The notes: generated by a model from the letters alone, not told the origin. DNA of 64,000 nucleotides from VAZQ01 sp963753575 (GCA_963753575.1 CAVWCR010000003.1:1-64000); one strand, 5' to 3'; shown: positions 35,760-45,693, numbered from the stretch's first letter. Numbers and translations: made by a program.

Positions 35760-36460
35760 AGAACCATCGGCGCTGTCGGGGGCGACGTTGGTGGTGGGGT
35801 GGTGATCTTTTCTTGGCCTTTGTCCTGGGTCGGCGGTTGCGCGCATGTTGATGACCCGGCTTCCCGCTCGCCCTCACGGTAGAAAGCAATGTCGATGCCC
35901 ACCGCCCGCAGCGATGTCTGCGCCCGCCCTAGCCGGCCGGCGCGCGCGCGCGGGTTGCGCGGCCAGTCGGGGCGTCGGATTGAGACCTCGTCACGCTGGA
36001 GTTTATCGGCGACAAGTAGAAAGTCTGATGCGGTGCCGTGCCACTGCGGGTGCTCGGCCATGATGGCGTGGACGCAGGATGCGACCGGGCCGGCGTTCGC
36101 TCTCGCCGATCGGCGCCATGGTCAGGAATATCGCCCGGTCGGCAAGTTTTGCCCGGCGCCTGATGCTCACCCGTGAGCAACGTTGGTCGCGCGGCCTGGA
36201 ACAAGACTTCCTCGTCGTCGGTGTAGAGCTGGCGTACGGCCAAACTGCCGCCGGTGGCGAGCCGGCAGAGCGCGTCCGAGAGCCAGCCTGGCATGCCCGA
36301 CAGGTTGTCGAAGGCGAGTACATGAGAATTATTGGCTGCTATCATGAGTTCGCGCTCGTCACCGCGCAAGGGTCCGCACCGGGGCGACGTTGGGGTCGAT
36401 GAGGGCCTTGAGCATCTTGCAGAGCAGGGTCTTGGCCGAGCCCTGTTCCCCCGATATCAC
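35760..36460 (-). pseudogene. Phage-type AAA ATPase remnant (second, shortened copy)
   Basis: The minus strand repeats parts of the ATPase at 36.6-38.0 kb: DERELMIAANNSHVLAFDNL, SGMPGWLSDALCRLATGGSL and VRQLYTDDEEVLFQAARPT, then, after a deletion of the middle, WHGTASDFLLVADKLQRDEV and RRPDWPRNPRARAGRLGRAQ. It keeps a C-terminal tail (SLRAVGIDIAFYREGERE) that the first copy lacks. It begins abruptly just after the Walker A position. It appears to be a partial tandem duplication. Confidence 0.75.
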
Positions 36461-36469
36461 CAGGAGGGG

Positions 36470-36600
36470 GTAAAAATTCTATATTATTTTCAATAACTTG
36501 TGACATTCGATTTTGTCAGAATAGCGGTTATACAAGTATTTCTTAAACAGACTTGTATTGGATGCGGCACTAATGCTCATGCGCTGATGGAGTTGTGTTG
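36470..36600. other. AT-rich spacer between the two ATPase copies
   Basis: A strongly AT-rich stretch between the two related fragments, unlike the GC-rich flanks. It marks the junction of the duplication. No gene, clear hairpin or inverted repeat was found in it. Confidence 0.5.
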
Positions 36601-36606
36601 GCGGGT

Positions 36607-37993
36607 CTACTGATTTGGACTTTTTGGGTTTGCTGATCTTGGGTGCCGAAAGAACTCGACACTTTGCTTCTGGGTTGTTGCAGGCGTGGCTTGCGCCCGC
36701 CGCAGCCGGCCGGCGAGCGCGCGCGGGTTGCGCGGCCAGTCGGGGCGTCGGATTGAGACCTCGTCACGTTGGAGCTTGTCGGCGACAAGTAGAAAGTCCG
36801 ATGCGGTGCCGCTCCACTGCTTCCGCCCGGCCATCATTTCCCGCACGCCGCCGACCGGGTCGGCATCGATCACCCCTTCGACGGCCGCCCGACGATTGGC
36901 CGCGTAGACGTGTGCGACAGTGCCAGCCGGCCACAGCGCGGTCTCGCAGGCCGCCGCCCAGAGCGCGAAGTCGGCCATGCGCGGGAGCGCCGCGCCACGA
37001 ACGTGGGACTGGTTTTTCAACCCATTCGCGACAACGTCGAGGAGGGCGCCCAGGATCGTAGGCCGTGCGCGGTCGAACTTGCGCCAGAGTTCGGCCTCGG
37101 GCAGGCGCTCCCTGTCACCGATCGGCGCCATGGTCAGGAAGATTGCGCGATCGGCTAGGTCCGGCCGGCCGATGACATCCTCGATGCCGTTGAGCACCGT
37201 TGGACGCGCGGCTTGGAACAGGACCTCCTCGTCGTCAGTGTAGAGCTGGCGCACCGAAAGGCTGCCGCCGCTGGCGAGCCGGCAGAGCGCGTCCGAGAGC
37301 CAGGGCGGCATGCCCGACAGGTTGTCGAAGGCGAGCACATGGGAGTTGTTGGCGGCGATCATCAGCTCGCGCTCGTCGCGTGCGAGCGCCCGCACCGGTG
37401 CGACGTTGGGATCGATGAGCGCCTTGAGCAACTTGCAGCGCTACGTCTTGGCCGAGCCCTGCTCGCCGGAAATCGCCAGCAGTGGATAGGGGCCGTCCGC
37501 TCGCAGCGCTGCCAACAGCCAGGCGACCACCAGCACAAAATCATCCTGGTTTGGCAAATTGAGGAGCCGCCGGAGCGCCTCGAGCGATCCGCCGCGTTGG
37601 GGCAAGGGAAGCGGCAACAGTCCGGGCGGCCGGCGAAAGCGCACCGGCGGCTTGGCGATCACCCGCCACCCATCGGGTGCGATCTCGAACGCCCGCCAAT
37701 TATCATCGGCGAGTCAAGGTAGATCAGCCGCCTGCTCCGCGACGAGGGGGACCACCCGTTCGGGGGTGTCGAACTGGGCGCGCGCTTCCAGCTGGTCAAG
37801 CGCCAGCTTGATTGCCAAGGCGCTCGCGGCGGTGCCGGTGGCTTCATAGTAGGACCGCCGCAGCCAAGCCCGGAATCGCCGGCTGCGGATCGGCCAGGTC
37901 TCGCGATGCCCTGTCGATCGCAAGATCCGCAAAGGCCGTGCCGACAGTAGTGTGAAACAGCTCGGCACAGACCGTCAGCAGGGAAGGATCCAT
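36607..37993 (-). pseudogene. Phage/plasmid-type AAA ATPase, broken
   Basis: Start ATG at 37993 (MDPSLLTVCAELFHTTVGTA), 25 bp after the ERF-HNH stop on the same strand. Frames change near 37905 and 37715. LLNLPNQDDFVLVVAWLLAA and ISGEQGSAKT (Walker A-like) follow, then a TAG near 37440 in the same frame interrupts the P-loop. After the stop come CKLLKALIDPNVAPVRALAR, VLAFDNLSGMPPWLSDALCR and ADFALWAAACETALWPAGT. Related proteins are found in prophages and integrative elements and look like replicative or primase-associated ATPases. The C-terminal end is replaced by unrelated residues. It is the third gene of the YqaJ-ERF unit. Confidence 0.7.
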
Positions 37994-38018
37994 GGCGGCG
38001 GCGCCCCGGGACCAAGAG

Positions 38019-39305
38019 CTAGACGGGAACCGTGCGGTCTCGATTGTCCGGTCTCTTGCGTGGCGTCTTCCTTGGTCTCTTGGGTGGTTTCGCGGCTGGA
38101 TCAGCCGCGGCGCCTGCCGGCGCGCGACCGGGCTGATCGGCTTCGACGCGGCCCTCGTTCACGCGCGTCCGGTTCCAGAGCTTTTGGGCAACGCTGAGCG
38201 GATCGATGTCGGCGGCCTGCCACCAGGCCCGTTCGTTGCCGAGGCGGTGGACTTCGCGGTGGTGCACGCGGCACAGCGGAACCGTGAATTCGTCGCTCGC
38301 CTTTCGCCCCAACGCGCGCGGTTGTGCGTACCGCAGGTGATGCGGGTCCGACGGCGTGCGGCCGCAGATCAGGCAAGCCTGCCGGGCGACATAGCGGAGG
38401 TGGTCCTTGTTGCGGTAGCGGCGCGGCTTTGAGATCGCGAGCGTGCCTTCATCGCCGAGTGCTTCCTTCGCGGCCCCCCGAGTTGATGGCACCGAACTTT
38501 CCGGATCGGCCGGCACCAGCGCCGGCGCTGATCCATTGCTGTGCTGCGCTTCGGTCGATGTTCCGTCGGCTGTCTCTTTTGCAACCACGGCCACGACCTT
38601 CCGCTCAAAAGCTTCTTCCACTTGTGTGGCATCGGCTTCCACTAGCGTGTTCTTGGCGGGGAGGGCCGCACGCGCCCACTCCGCAGCGTCATCAGCCGAC
38701 GTGAGGCCTTCGATTTCGCTCAGGAGCCGATCTCGGACAGCCGCCGATTGTGCCCAGTGGAGGGTGGTAGGCGGCGCCGCGGTCTTGACCACCGTGCGTC
38801 CGCTTCCTGGTTTCTGTCCAGCGCGCGGGAACCGCACGACGCCAGAGACCGACGTTGGTCCAGAAGGCGAGGGGACACCAAGGTCCGGCGCATCGAGGTC
38901 GTCCTCGCCCGCGATGCCAACGAGCGTGAACAGCGCATAGCGCCGCGCATAGGTCAGCGCCGCGCCCATGCGCTGCGGATTGGCGGTCTCGGTCGCCGCA
39001 CAGACCGGCCAGTCGGAGGCGATCCACTCTCCGGAGGAATGCGCCAGCATGGTGGTGAGGTTGACCATGCCGGTTGCGGGATCAATGGCGGTCGTCTGCA
39101 CGGTGGCGATCTCGTGCTGGCCAAGCGTCTTGCGCACGATGTCGAGCCCGCTCGCCAATGGCGCATAGCGAAACGAACGCTCGGCTTCACCAAGCCGTCC
39201 GGTCCGTATGGTCGCCACCAGGGACTTTTCTGGATTGACGAGGGTTGCTTGCGCCTTTGCCAATGCGGTGGCGAGCGCCGCAACCGTCTCACTCGACCGG
39301 GGCAT
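38019..39305 (-). CDS. ERF single-strand annealing protein fused to HNH domain
   Basis: A 428-residue protein. Residues about 5-150 match the ERF recombinase family: AQATLVNPEKSLVATIRTGR, FRYAPLASGLDIVRKTLGQH, GEWIASDWPVCA and MGAALTYARRYALFTLVGIA then GEDDLDAP. After a long Pro/Ala-rich linker, residues about 310-380 form an HNH/zinc module: KPRRYRNKDHLRYVARQACL, ICGRTPSDPHHLRYAQ and VPLCRVHHREVHRLGNERAW. ERF proteins pair single strands in phage recombination; the HNH part could be a nuclease or DNA-binding domain. It starts within the end of the YqaJ gene (17-bp overlap), so the exonuclease and annealing protein are co-translated. The HNH tail is very basic. Confidence 0.85.
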   Translation of the reverse strand: MPRSSETVAALATALAKAQATLVNPEKSLVATIRTGRLGEAERSFRYAPLASGLDIVRKTLGQHEIATVQTTAIDPATGMVNLTTMLAHSSGEWIASDWPVCAATETANPQRMGAALTYARRYALFTLVGIAGEDDLDAPDLGVPSPSGPTSVSGVVRFPRAGQKPGSGRTVVKTAAPPTTLHWAQSAAVRDRLLSEIEGLTSADDAAEWARAALPAKNTLVEADATQVEEAFERKVVAVVAKETADGTSTEAQHSNGSAPALVPADPESSVPSTRGAAKEALGDEGTLAISKPRRYRNKDHLRYVARQACLICGRTPSDPHHLRYAQPRALGRKASDEFTVPLCRVHHREVHRLGNERAWWQAADIDPLSVAQKLWNRTRVNEGRVEADQPGRAPAGAAADPAAKPPKRPRKTPRKRPDNRDRTVPV

Positions 39306-40113
39306 GGGCTGCCTCCGTATCCAGAAGATCGAAGCTCACCGCGCCCGCCTTCGAGCGCTTGGCCCGCACCCCGTGCCCGATGGCTTCCTTGGCGTCCTCC
39401 GGCATGAGGGTTTTGAGCTCGCCCTTGGCCCGCTCATGCTCCAAAAACGCTTCGCGCGTGTTGCGATAGAGGCCTGCGAACTCGGCCCAGGAGTTCGACG
39501 CGGTCATATCGACGATGCGAATGGCCTCGATGCGTGGCCGCGGCGGCTCGGCATTGATGAGGTGGGGCACCTCGCCGAACTGCACGCAGCGCCAGAACTT
39601 CTTCTCAGCCGACACCAAGACGCTGAGATAGAGCGGGTCCATCGGCACCGTGATCTCGACCCATTTGCCGCCGCCGGTGATGATCGAGAGCACGGAACTG
39701 CGCAGGTTGGTGACCCACATGTTGTGCTGCAGCTGGGGCATGTACTTCGCCGCAGCCGCCTCTTCCGAGAACGACCAGGGCAGCATGAACTTCGACTCAA
39801 AGATCGCGCCGGCGCCTTCCACCACCCCGTCGAGCGTGGCCGCCATAAAGGGAATGATCGCATGCTTGACGTGGCGCTGGGCGGCGATCACCCGCCGGCC
39901 GGTGTTGCGTTCGTACCAGGCCCGGTTGAGGTCTTCCGTGACCGTCCCGAGCTGCACCACGAGGTTGCCGGAGAGGTCCTCCGGCTGCGCCTCGCCGCGC
40001 TTCTCGCGCCAGAGCTGGATCAGGGCCGCCTCATCGCTGCCCATGATGATCCGGGCGTCCGAGCCGCCGATGAAGGAGCGGCGATCTCTGTAACTTTTTG
40101 TGTGGGAAGTCAT
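39289..40113 (-). CDS. YqaJ-family phage recombination exonuclease
   Basis: A 274-residue exonuclease of the YqaJ/lambda-Exo type. The N-terminus RRSFIGGSDARIIMGSDEAA is the family start. Nuclease core: VQLGTVTEDLNRAWYERNTG, IPFMAATLDGVVEGAGAIFE-SKFM (PD-(D/E)xK Asp, Glu and Lys), then YMPQLQHNMWVTNL with the conserved Gln. It should degrade one strand of double-stranded DNA ends to feed the ERF protein encoded next. Upstream lies a divergent HTH gene with two palindromic operator sites, suggesting lytic-type control of this cassette. Confidence 0.9.
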   Translation of the reverse strand: MTSHTKSYRDRRSFIGGSDARIIMGSDEAALIQLWREKRGEAQPEDLSGNLVVQLGTVTEDLNRAWYERNTGRRVIAAQRHVKHAIIPFMAATLDGVVEGAGAIFESKFMLPWSFSEEAAAAKYMPQLQHNMWVTNLRSSVLSIITGGGKWVEITVPMDPLYLSVLVSAEKKFWRCVQFGEVPHLINAEPPRPRIEAIRIVDMTASNSWAEFAGLYRNTREAFLEHERAKGELKTLMPEDAKEAIGHGVRAKRSKAGAVSFDLLDTEAAHAPVE

Positions 40114-40250
40114 ATTTTCCTCTACCGTTTGCGAGTGGTCAGTCGTTTATTGCTAACCGGCAATGATGGTGTGTTGCGGTGGCTTTGATCTGCTACGCAA
40201 TCCAACTTCATCGCTCCGACGAGTTTGCGATCAACTAGGGTCACAATCGT

Positions 40251-40292
40251 ATGATCCCTTTTGGATCATACGAAATGATCCAAAAGGGATCA
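40251..40292. promoter_or_regulatory. Two adjacent palindromic operators
   Basis: Site one, ATGATCCCTTTTGGATCAT at 40251-40269, and site two, ATGATCCAAAAGGGATCA at 40275-40292, both have the form ATGATCC-N5-GGATCA. Together 40253-40269 and 40275-40291 make a perfect 17-bp inverted repeat with a 5-bp spacer. Centres are 24 bp apart. The pair lies 14 bp before the HTH gene start and about 140 bp before the divergent yqaJ-like gene, so both promoters could be controlled. It is the most conspicuous symmetric DNA in the window. Confidence 0.8.
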
Positions 40293-40305
40293 AGGGGTAT
40301 TTTTA

Positions 40306-40557
40306 TTGATTACGAGCGCCCAACTTCGAGCGGCCCGCGGTCTTCTTGATTGGTCGCAGGCCGAGCTGGCTAAAAAAGCCCAACTCTCTTTGCCCACCGT
40401 AAAAAGGGTAGAGTCTGGTACCGGTCCGCGAGTTTCAGAAAGTGCCCGCGCAAGGCTCAGGGAGGCGTTAGAAGCTGCGGGAGTTGAGTTTATCGACGAG
40501 AATGGCGGGGGGGCAGGCGTCAGATTACGAAAACGATCAAAAGCGAGACGGCGCTAG
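40306..40557 (+). CDS. XRE-type HTH regulator
   Basis: An 83-residue DNA-binding protein. Start TTG at 40306, with AAGGGG at 40292-40297 as Shine-Dalgarno; the sequence after it, ITSAQLRAARGLLDWSQAEL then AKKAQLSLPTVKRVESG, is a canonical Cro/C1 helix-turn-helix. The tail (RLREALEAAGVEFIDENGGG and a basic end) is common in single-domain repressors of integrative elements. It is encoded divergently to the YqaJ-ERF genes, with the two palindromes between, so it is the likely repressor of both. Confidence 0.9.
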   Translation: MITSAQLRAARGLLDWSQAELAKKAQLSLPTVKRVESGTGPRVSESARARLREALEAAGVEFIDENGGGAGVRLRKRSKARRR

Positions 40558-40667
40558 GTTCAGAGGTGCAAAGCCCAAGCTATCCGTGAAATAGAGTGTT
40601 GAGCCTCAAGTTTCCGGTATTTCTGCTTGGTGGGTTACACAAGAAATCATCAACCGCCAACCCAAAG

Positions 40668-41636
40668 TTATAGCGCCGGGTTGCGGACGGTCAGAACACC
40701 GTCGTTGGTCGAAAAACTTCCGAGCGGTGTGTCGAACTGGCTGTTGGGAGCATAGTTGAACACGATCTCCCAGCCCTCCTTCTCGAACAGGGCGAGCAGC
40801 GAGGCGTGGACATCGAAACCATGGGTGCCGATGTGTATGCGGCGAACCTTGCGCTTGAGCGCGTCCATGAACGGCGGAAACACGACGATCTCGGACTGCT
40901 GAATGTCCGATTCGAGATAATCGACGATCTCGAAGGGACCGAGCAGGTCGCCGAGCGTGACGGCGCTGACGATCTTGATCTCGCCCGGGAAGTTCTGGCC
41001 GGGAACTAGGTTCTTGATGATACCGGTCGAGTTGTTGAGGAAGATGTTGCGGATCGCCTCGTCGGCGCGACCGCCGGCAATGATCTCGTCGGCATAGATC
41101 TTGCGGGCGATATTCTCGTTCGTTCCATAGCAGTTTTGAATGCCGAGCCCGGGCCAACCCACCGGAAAAAACACCGGATTGTTGGTATTGTTGATCGCCG
41201 CCTGCACGATCCAGTGCGCGTCCGGATCCATGCCGTTGTCGCGCATGTGCTGTTTGGTCCACACGACGTTTTCCGGATCGCCCTCGACCGCCACGAACTT
41301 GCTTGGCATCGGATTGACAAGCTCGAGTGTCCGGTAGGAGCCGACCGCCTGGGCGCCGTAGCAGGCGCCGAGCGTGATCATCACAAAACGGTCGCGGGCG
41401 GCGCGCGCCGCCTCGATCCAGTTGACCGCCTCGAACCAGCCCTCGCCGTCGGACATCGCCGGCAGCCGCGTCTGCACAAATTTGCCGCCGACCATTTCGT
41501 CGGGCACCGGAAAAATGGTGCGGAACTTGAGATCGATACGGGTGCCGACGAAATCGACCGTAAATCCGGCCGGCAGCATGCCGGACCACGGCGCAATCCC
41601 GTCGAAAATGTTTGCGAATTTTGCCAGATCGTTCAT
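40668..41636 (-). CDS. FkbM-like SAM methyltransferase
   Basis: A protein of 322 residues from ATG 41636 (GAGG just upstream), beginning MNDLAKFANIFDGIAPWSGM. The SAM region is FVMITLGACYGAQAVGSYRT with VAVEGDPENVVWTKQHMRDN; the C-terminal half has FEIVDYLESDIQQSEIVVFP and RRIHIGTHGFDVHASLLALF, matching FkbM-type enzymes. It starts 16 bp after the glycosyltransferase gene on the same strand, so it probably methylates the glycan made by that enzyme or a related surface sugar. No frameshift. Confidence 0.8.
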   Translation of the reverse strand: MNDLAKFANIFDGIAPWSGMLPAGFTVDFVGTRIDLKFRTIFPVPDEMVGGKFVQTRLPAMSDGEGWFEAVNWIEAARAARDRFVMITLGACYGAQAVGSYRTLELVNPMPSKFVAVEGDPENVVWTKQHMRDNGMDPDAHWIVQAAINNTNNPVFFPVGWPGLGIQNCYGTNENIARKIYADEIIAGGRADEAIRNIFLNNSTGIIKNLVPGQNFPGEIKIVSAVTLGDLLGPFEIVDYLESDIQQSEIVVFPPFMDALKRKVRRIHIGTHGFDVHASLLALFEKEGWEIVFNYAPNSQFDTPLGSFSTNDGVLTVRNPAL

Positions 41637-41652
41637 CGGTCCTCTGGTCAAT

Positions 41653-42717
41653 TCAAGGTGGCGAGACGCTTTTCGGCAAATCACCTTTCGGCCAGTCACC
41701 GCGCCGCTCGATCCGACGCATCAGCGCCGTGCGCGCGAGCGCGATCAGCGAAGTGGGGCGCAGCCGTATTGCGAGCCACACCAACGCGGCCACGCGGGCG
41801 ATTCGGCGGCCGGGTAGGGCCCGGATGGCGTTGAGGATGGCGCGATCAACTTGCGAGCGCGCGCCCATCGCCATCACACGCTTATGATCGATGGGTTCGG
41901 CTTCCAATGCAAGTCGAGAGGTGGCAAAGCGCCAGCGATGCGCGAATACGGCCGGATACCATTGTGGAAACACCGGATCGGCTGCGAGCCGCGCCGGGAT
42001 CAGGTCCAGGAAACGTAGCGTCTGTTCGAGATCGGATGCAGCCTGGCGTGAGTAGCTCGCCGGATAGACCGCCCAGCAGGCGACGATTCGCGGCGCAAAG
42101 CAGAAGCCGTGCGTCAGCGCGATCCTGCGCGCCATGATGCCATCCGCGAACGGACCGAGCGTGCCGTCGAGAGCGCCCGCCGTCGTCACGCAGTCGCGCC
42201 GAAAGATGCTGGCGTTGGTCAAGATGAAATTATCGATATGCCTGAGCAGCGCCTCGGTCTGTGCAGAGCTGATAAGGCCTGCCCTTTGCACCGGCCGTGC
42301 CGGCGGCCGCACGCCGATCGGGCGATTGCTGTGGCCGTCGACGAGGAGCGATTCGCCGCAGAACAGCCCGCAGTCGGGATGGACCTTGAGCGAGGCGAGC
42401 GCGAGCTTGAAGAAGCCGGGCATCACCCAGTCGTCGGCGGCCGCCAGGTAGACATAGCGGCCGGTGGCGGCGGCAATCCCACGGTTGAGCGTCGGGATGG
42501 CCCCGCAATTGGTCTCGTTCCAAAGGACGCGGATTGTCGGGTGGCGCGCGGCGAGTTCCTCGATGACGGCGCGGCTGTTATCGGAGGACCCGTCATCCAC
42601 GATGATGATTTCGTCGGGTGGCGCTTCCTGCGCCAGCAGGGCGCGCGCAGCACGCGGCAGAAACAATCCATGGTTGTAGTTTGGCAGAATGACCGAGAGG
42701 GTCGATGCTTCATCCAT
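41653..42717 (-). CDS. Glycosyltransferase family 2
   Basis: A 354-residue GT-A glycosyltransferase. The N-terminus LSVILPNYNHGLFLPRAARA, then IIIVDDGSSDNSRAVIEELA and YVYLAAADDWVMPGFF show the nucleotide-binding and DxD-like (AADD) regions. The C-terminal 120 residues hold basic and hydrophobic segments (RIARVAALVWLAIRLRPTSL) that could lie on the membrane. It pairs with the FkbM-like methyltransferase downstream (16-bp gap). The sugar donor is not predictable. Confidence 0.85.
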   Translation of the reverse strand: MDEASTLSVILPNYNHGLFLPRAARALLAQEAPPDEIIIVDDGSSDNSRAVIEELAARHPTIRVLWNETNCGAIPTLNRGIAAATGRYVYLAAADDWVMPGFFKLALASLKVHPDCGLFCGESLLVDGHSNRPIGVRPPARPVQRAGLISSAQTEALLRHIDNFILTNASIFRRDCVTTAGALDGTLGPFADGIMARRIALTHGFCFAPRIVACWAVYPASYSRQAASDLEQTLRFLDLIPARLAADPVFPQWYPAVFAHRWRFATSRLALEAEPIDHKRVMAMGARSQVDRAILNAIRALPGRRIARVAALVWLAIRLRPTSLIALARTALMRRIERRGDWPKGDLPKSVSPP

Positions 42718-42915
42718 AGACCGTCAACCCGAAGGCGGGCGCGTATGAGCTTTGGGCGTCGTCCTAGCACCGGTTTCACGAAATCTCGCCCGAGTTGTCC
42801 ACATTCCATTTTAGTCCAGGCGCAGTCACCTTTTTCCGACCGTCCTTCGCGCCGATAGTTCAGGGTGATTCGCAGGCCCGGGTTGGTCGAAGTTTATTGA
42901 CCGGGTTAACCGAAG

Positions 42916-45473
42916 GTGAGCGGTTCCGCGGACATAATTACCGTTGATGATCAAGCTCGGGACCATGCGGAGGCGTCCATGTGCCTGCTGTGCCAGCAGT
43001 TAGGCTGGAACCTCCATAAGTTCGACGCCGGTGCGCCCGACGGTGCGTCCGGCGGCGACTTGGTGTCGTGGGCGCCCCAGCCGGCAGGCTCCGCGGCGGA
43101 TTCAGAGAGCCCCGGCTCGGACACCGTCCCCGGCTCGACCGGTACATCCTCGTCGCTGTCGAGCGGCAGCTATGTGCGCGGCTACGTCAACACGGGCGGC
43201 GACCAGGATTGGTACGCCATTTCGCTCGTTGCCGGCCATACTTATACGTTCGCTGAGAGCGGCTTCGGCACCGGCGCACTCAGTGATGCCTATCTGCGGC
43301 TGTTCAATTCGTCCGGAACGCAGATCGCCTTCGATGACGACAGCGGCCCGCTCGGCAATTCCCTGCTGACGTTCACCGCGAGCACGTCGGGGACATATTA
43401 CATTTCGGCCGGCGGCTACAGCACGATCACCGGCCAATATCTCCTGACCATGAACAACGGCTCGACGCCGTATACGCCGGTTGTCAGTGTAGGTGATATC
43501 GCCGACTACCTGACCAACACTTATTGGGAGGTGAACGGCTCGAACGCCCACCATTGGGGCAGCGCGACGATCACCTACAATCTCGGCAATCTGAGCACCA
43601 CCGAGCAGGCGCTGGCGCTTGCCGCGCTCAATCTCTGGCACGACGTCGCCAACGTCACGTTTGTACAGACCAGCGGAACGGCCAACATCAGCTTCAATCA
43701 TGACGGGTCGATGCAGGCCTTCACCAGTGCGAACTGGAACGGCTCGGGGGTGATGACTTCGGCGACCATCGACATCAGCAGCAACTGGGTGACCACCTAC
43801 GGCACGGGGCTCGACAGCTATTCATTCCAGACCTACATCCACGAGATCGGCCACGCGCTCGGGCTCGGCCATGCCGGCCCTTATAACGGCTCGGCGACCT
43901 ACGGCATTGACAACACCTACGCCAACGACACCTGGCAGTTCAGCCTGATGTCGTACATGGACCAGGCCAACTACGGTGGCGCCTCCTACCGCTTCACGAT
44001 GACGCCGATGATGGCGGACATCCTGGCGGTGCAGAATCGATTACGGTGCGGCGACGACGCGCGCGGGCGACACGGTCTATGGATTCGGATCGAATGCCGG
44101 GACGATCTACGATTTCTCGTCCTACTCACAGGCGCCGGCGCTGACGATCTACGATTCCGGTGGCAACGATACGCTCAACTGCTCAGGCTATAGCCAGAAC
44201 CAGGTCATCAATCTGACGGGTGGAAGCTTCTGCAACGTCGGCGGGCTTGGTTGGGAATATCGGCATTTACACGACGTCAGTGATCGAGAACGCGATCGGC
44301 GGGTCGGGGAACGACACGATTACGGGGAATAGCGCCAATAACATCTTGACCGGGGGGGCTGGAAATGACGTCATCGGCGGCGGTGCCGGTGTTGACACTG
44401 CTGTCTGTTCAGGTACTCGAGCGCAATACTTCGTTCGCACATATCTTGGAACGGATCAGCAGTTGCACACCTCGATCAGGGATCTAGTTTCCGGTCGAGA
44501 TGGCACGGACATCTTGACGAGTATCGAGAATCTCCAATTTTCGGACCACAGCTTTCTCTTGACCGGCGCCGATCTCAACCGCGCGAGTAACTTCGATGGC
44601 CAAGCATATGACGATGTCCTGTTCTTTAATGATTCTACGGGTCAGTTGGTATTTACTGATATGAATGCGGGGAATTTCGTTGCTTGGGGGTTTGCCGCGG
44701 GAGGGCTGCTCAACTTTGTCGTTGGTGGTTCAGGCGATGTCAACGGCGATGGATACGCCGACATCTTCGTCCAAGACCCAAGCAATGGAATGCTAGATAT
44801 CGCCTTGCAGCACGGCAATGGCGCGCCAACATGGCTGGCGATTTCAACGGGGCTGACGCCTGATTACAAGCTCGTCGGCGTGGGTGACATCAACGGCGAT
44901 GGGTTTGCCGATGCGATATTTCAGCAAGCGTCAACCGGAAGCATTCGCTACGCCAATACGGCGAATGGGACATTCAGCGGGTTGGGAACGGTCAGTACAA
45001 GCATCAATTCAGACTGGAAAATGGTGGGCACTGGCGATATCAACGGGGATGGTGACGCCGACATTGTAATCCAGAGCCAGAGCTCAGGCGCAATAGTTTA
45101 TGCGAACATGGCGAATGGTGTTTTCCAGAACTGGGGGTTTGTCGCAGGCACCCCAGGCTGGCAAGTCAAGGCGGTGGGCGACATAAATGGTGATGGATAT
45201 GCGGATGTCGTGCTTCAAAATTCTACTACTGGGGCGACGGCCTGTGCCGATATGCACGGAGGCGGATTTACCAAATGGCTTTTTGCAACTACGGGACTTA
45301 ATACCGACTGGCAGATCAGTGGAGTTGCTGACGTAAACAATGATGGCTATCTGGATATATTGGTGCAACAACAGTCGACAGGCACTAGTATATATGCGTC
45401 AGAAACTGCCAACGGCTTCGACCATTGGGGGTTTGTGAGCAACAGCATAGGCACGCAGTGGCACCTAGTTTGA
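42916..45473 (+). pseudogene. Serralysin-type RTX metalloprotease, two frameshifts
   Basis: Secreted zinc protease, about 850 codons from GTG 42916. Order: a PPC-like domain (SGSYVRGYVNTGGDQDWYAI), an M10 peptidase domain with HEIGHALGLGH at residues 309-319 and Met-turn SLMSYMD, an RTX segment (GGSGNDTITGNSANNILTGG, AGNDVIGGGAGVDTA), then five or six FG-GAP/VCBS-like repeats (GDVNGDGYADIFVQ, GDINGDGFADAIFQ, GDINGDGDADIVIQ, GDINGDGYADVVLQ). Frames shift near 44036 (after AVQN) and near 44245 (after NVGGL). No classical signal peptide, as expected for type I secretion, but no type I genes are near. The repeat part is AT-richer than the protease part. Confidence 0.85.
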
Positions 45474-45693
45474 GAGCATTGTTTTAGAGGCCACATAAAC
45501 GTGCCTCGACGCCGACTTCGGGCCTGAGAAGCAGTTGGCCGCCCTTTGGCTAGACCTGTTCACAAAGCCACTTCATGACGGCATCGCGCTGCGAATGGCG
45601 CGCCAATACACACAATTCACTACCCCCTTCAATAGACCCTACACATCTGCTTGACTTTCGTGTAGCTCGTTGTTGCCGGTAAATGGGGCGGCG
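45474..45693. other. Intergenic region
   Basis: About 220 bases between the protease and the SGNH gene. A weak GAGGC...GCCTC pair near 45486-45510 without a T-run was seen. Nothing else is supported. Confidence 0.35.
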
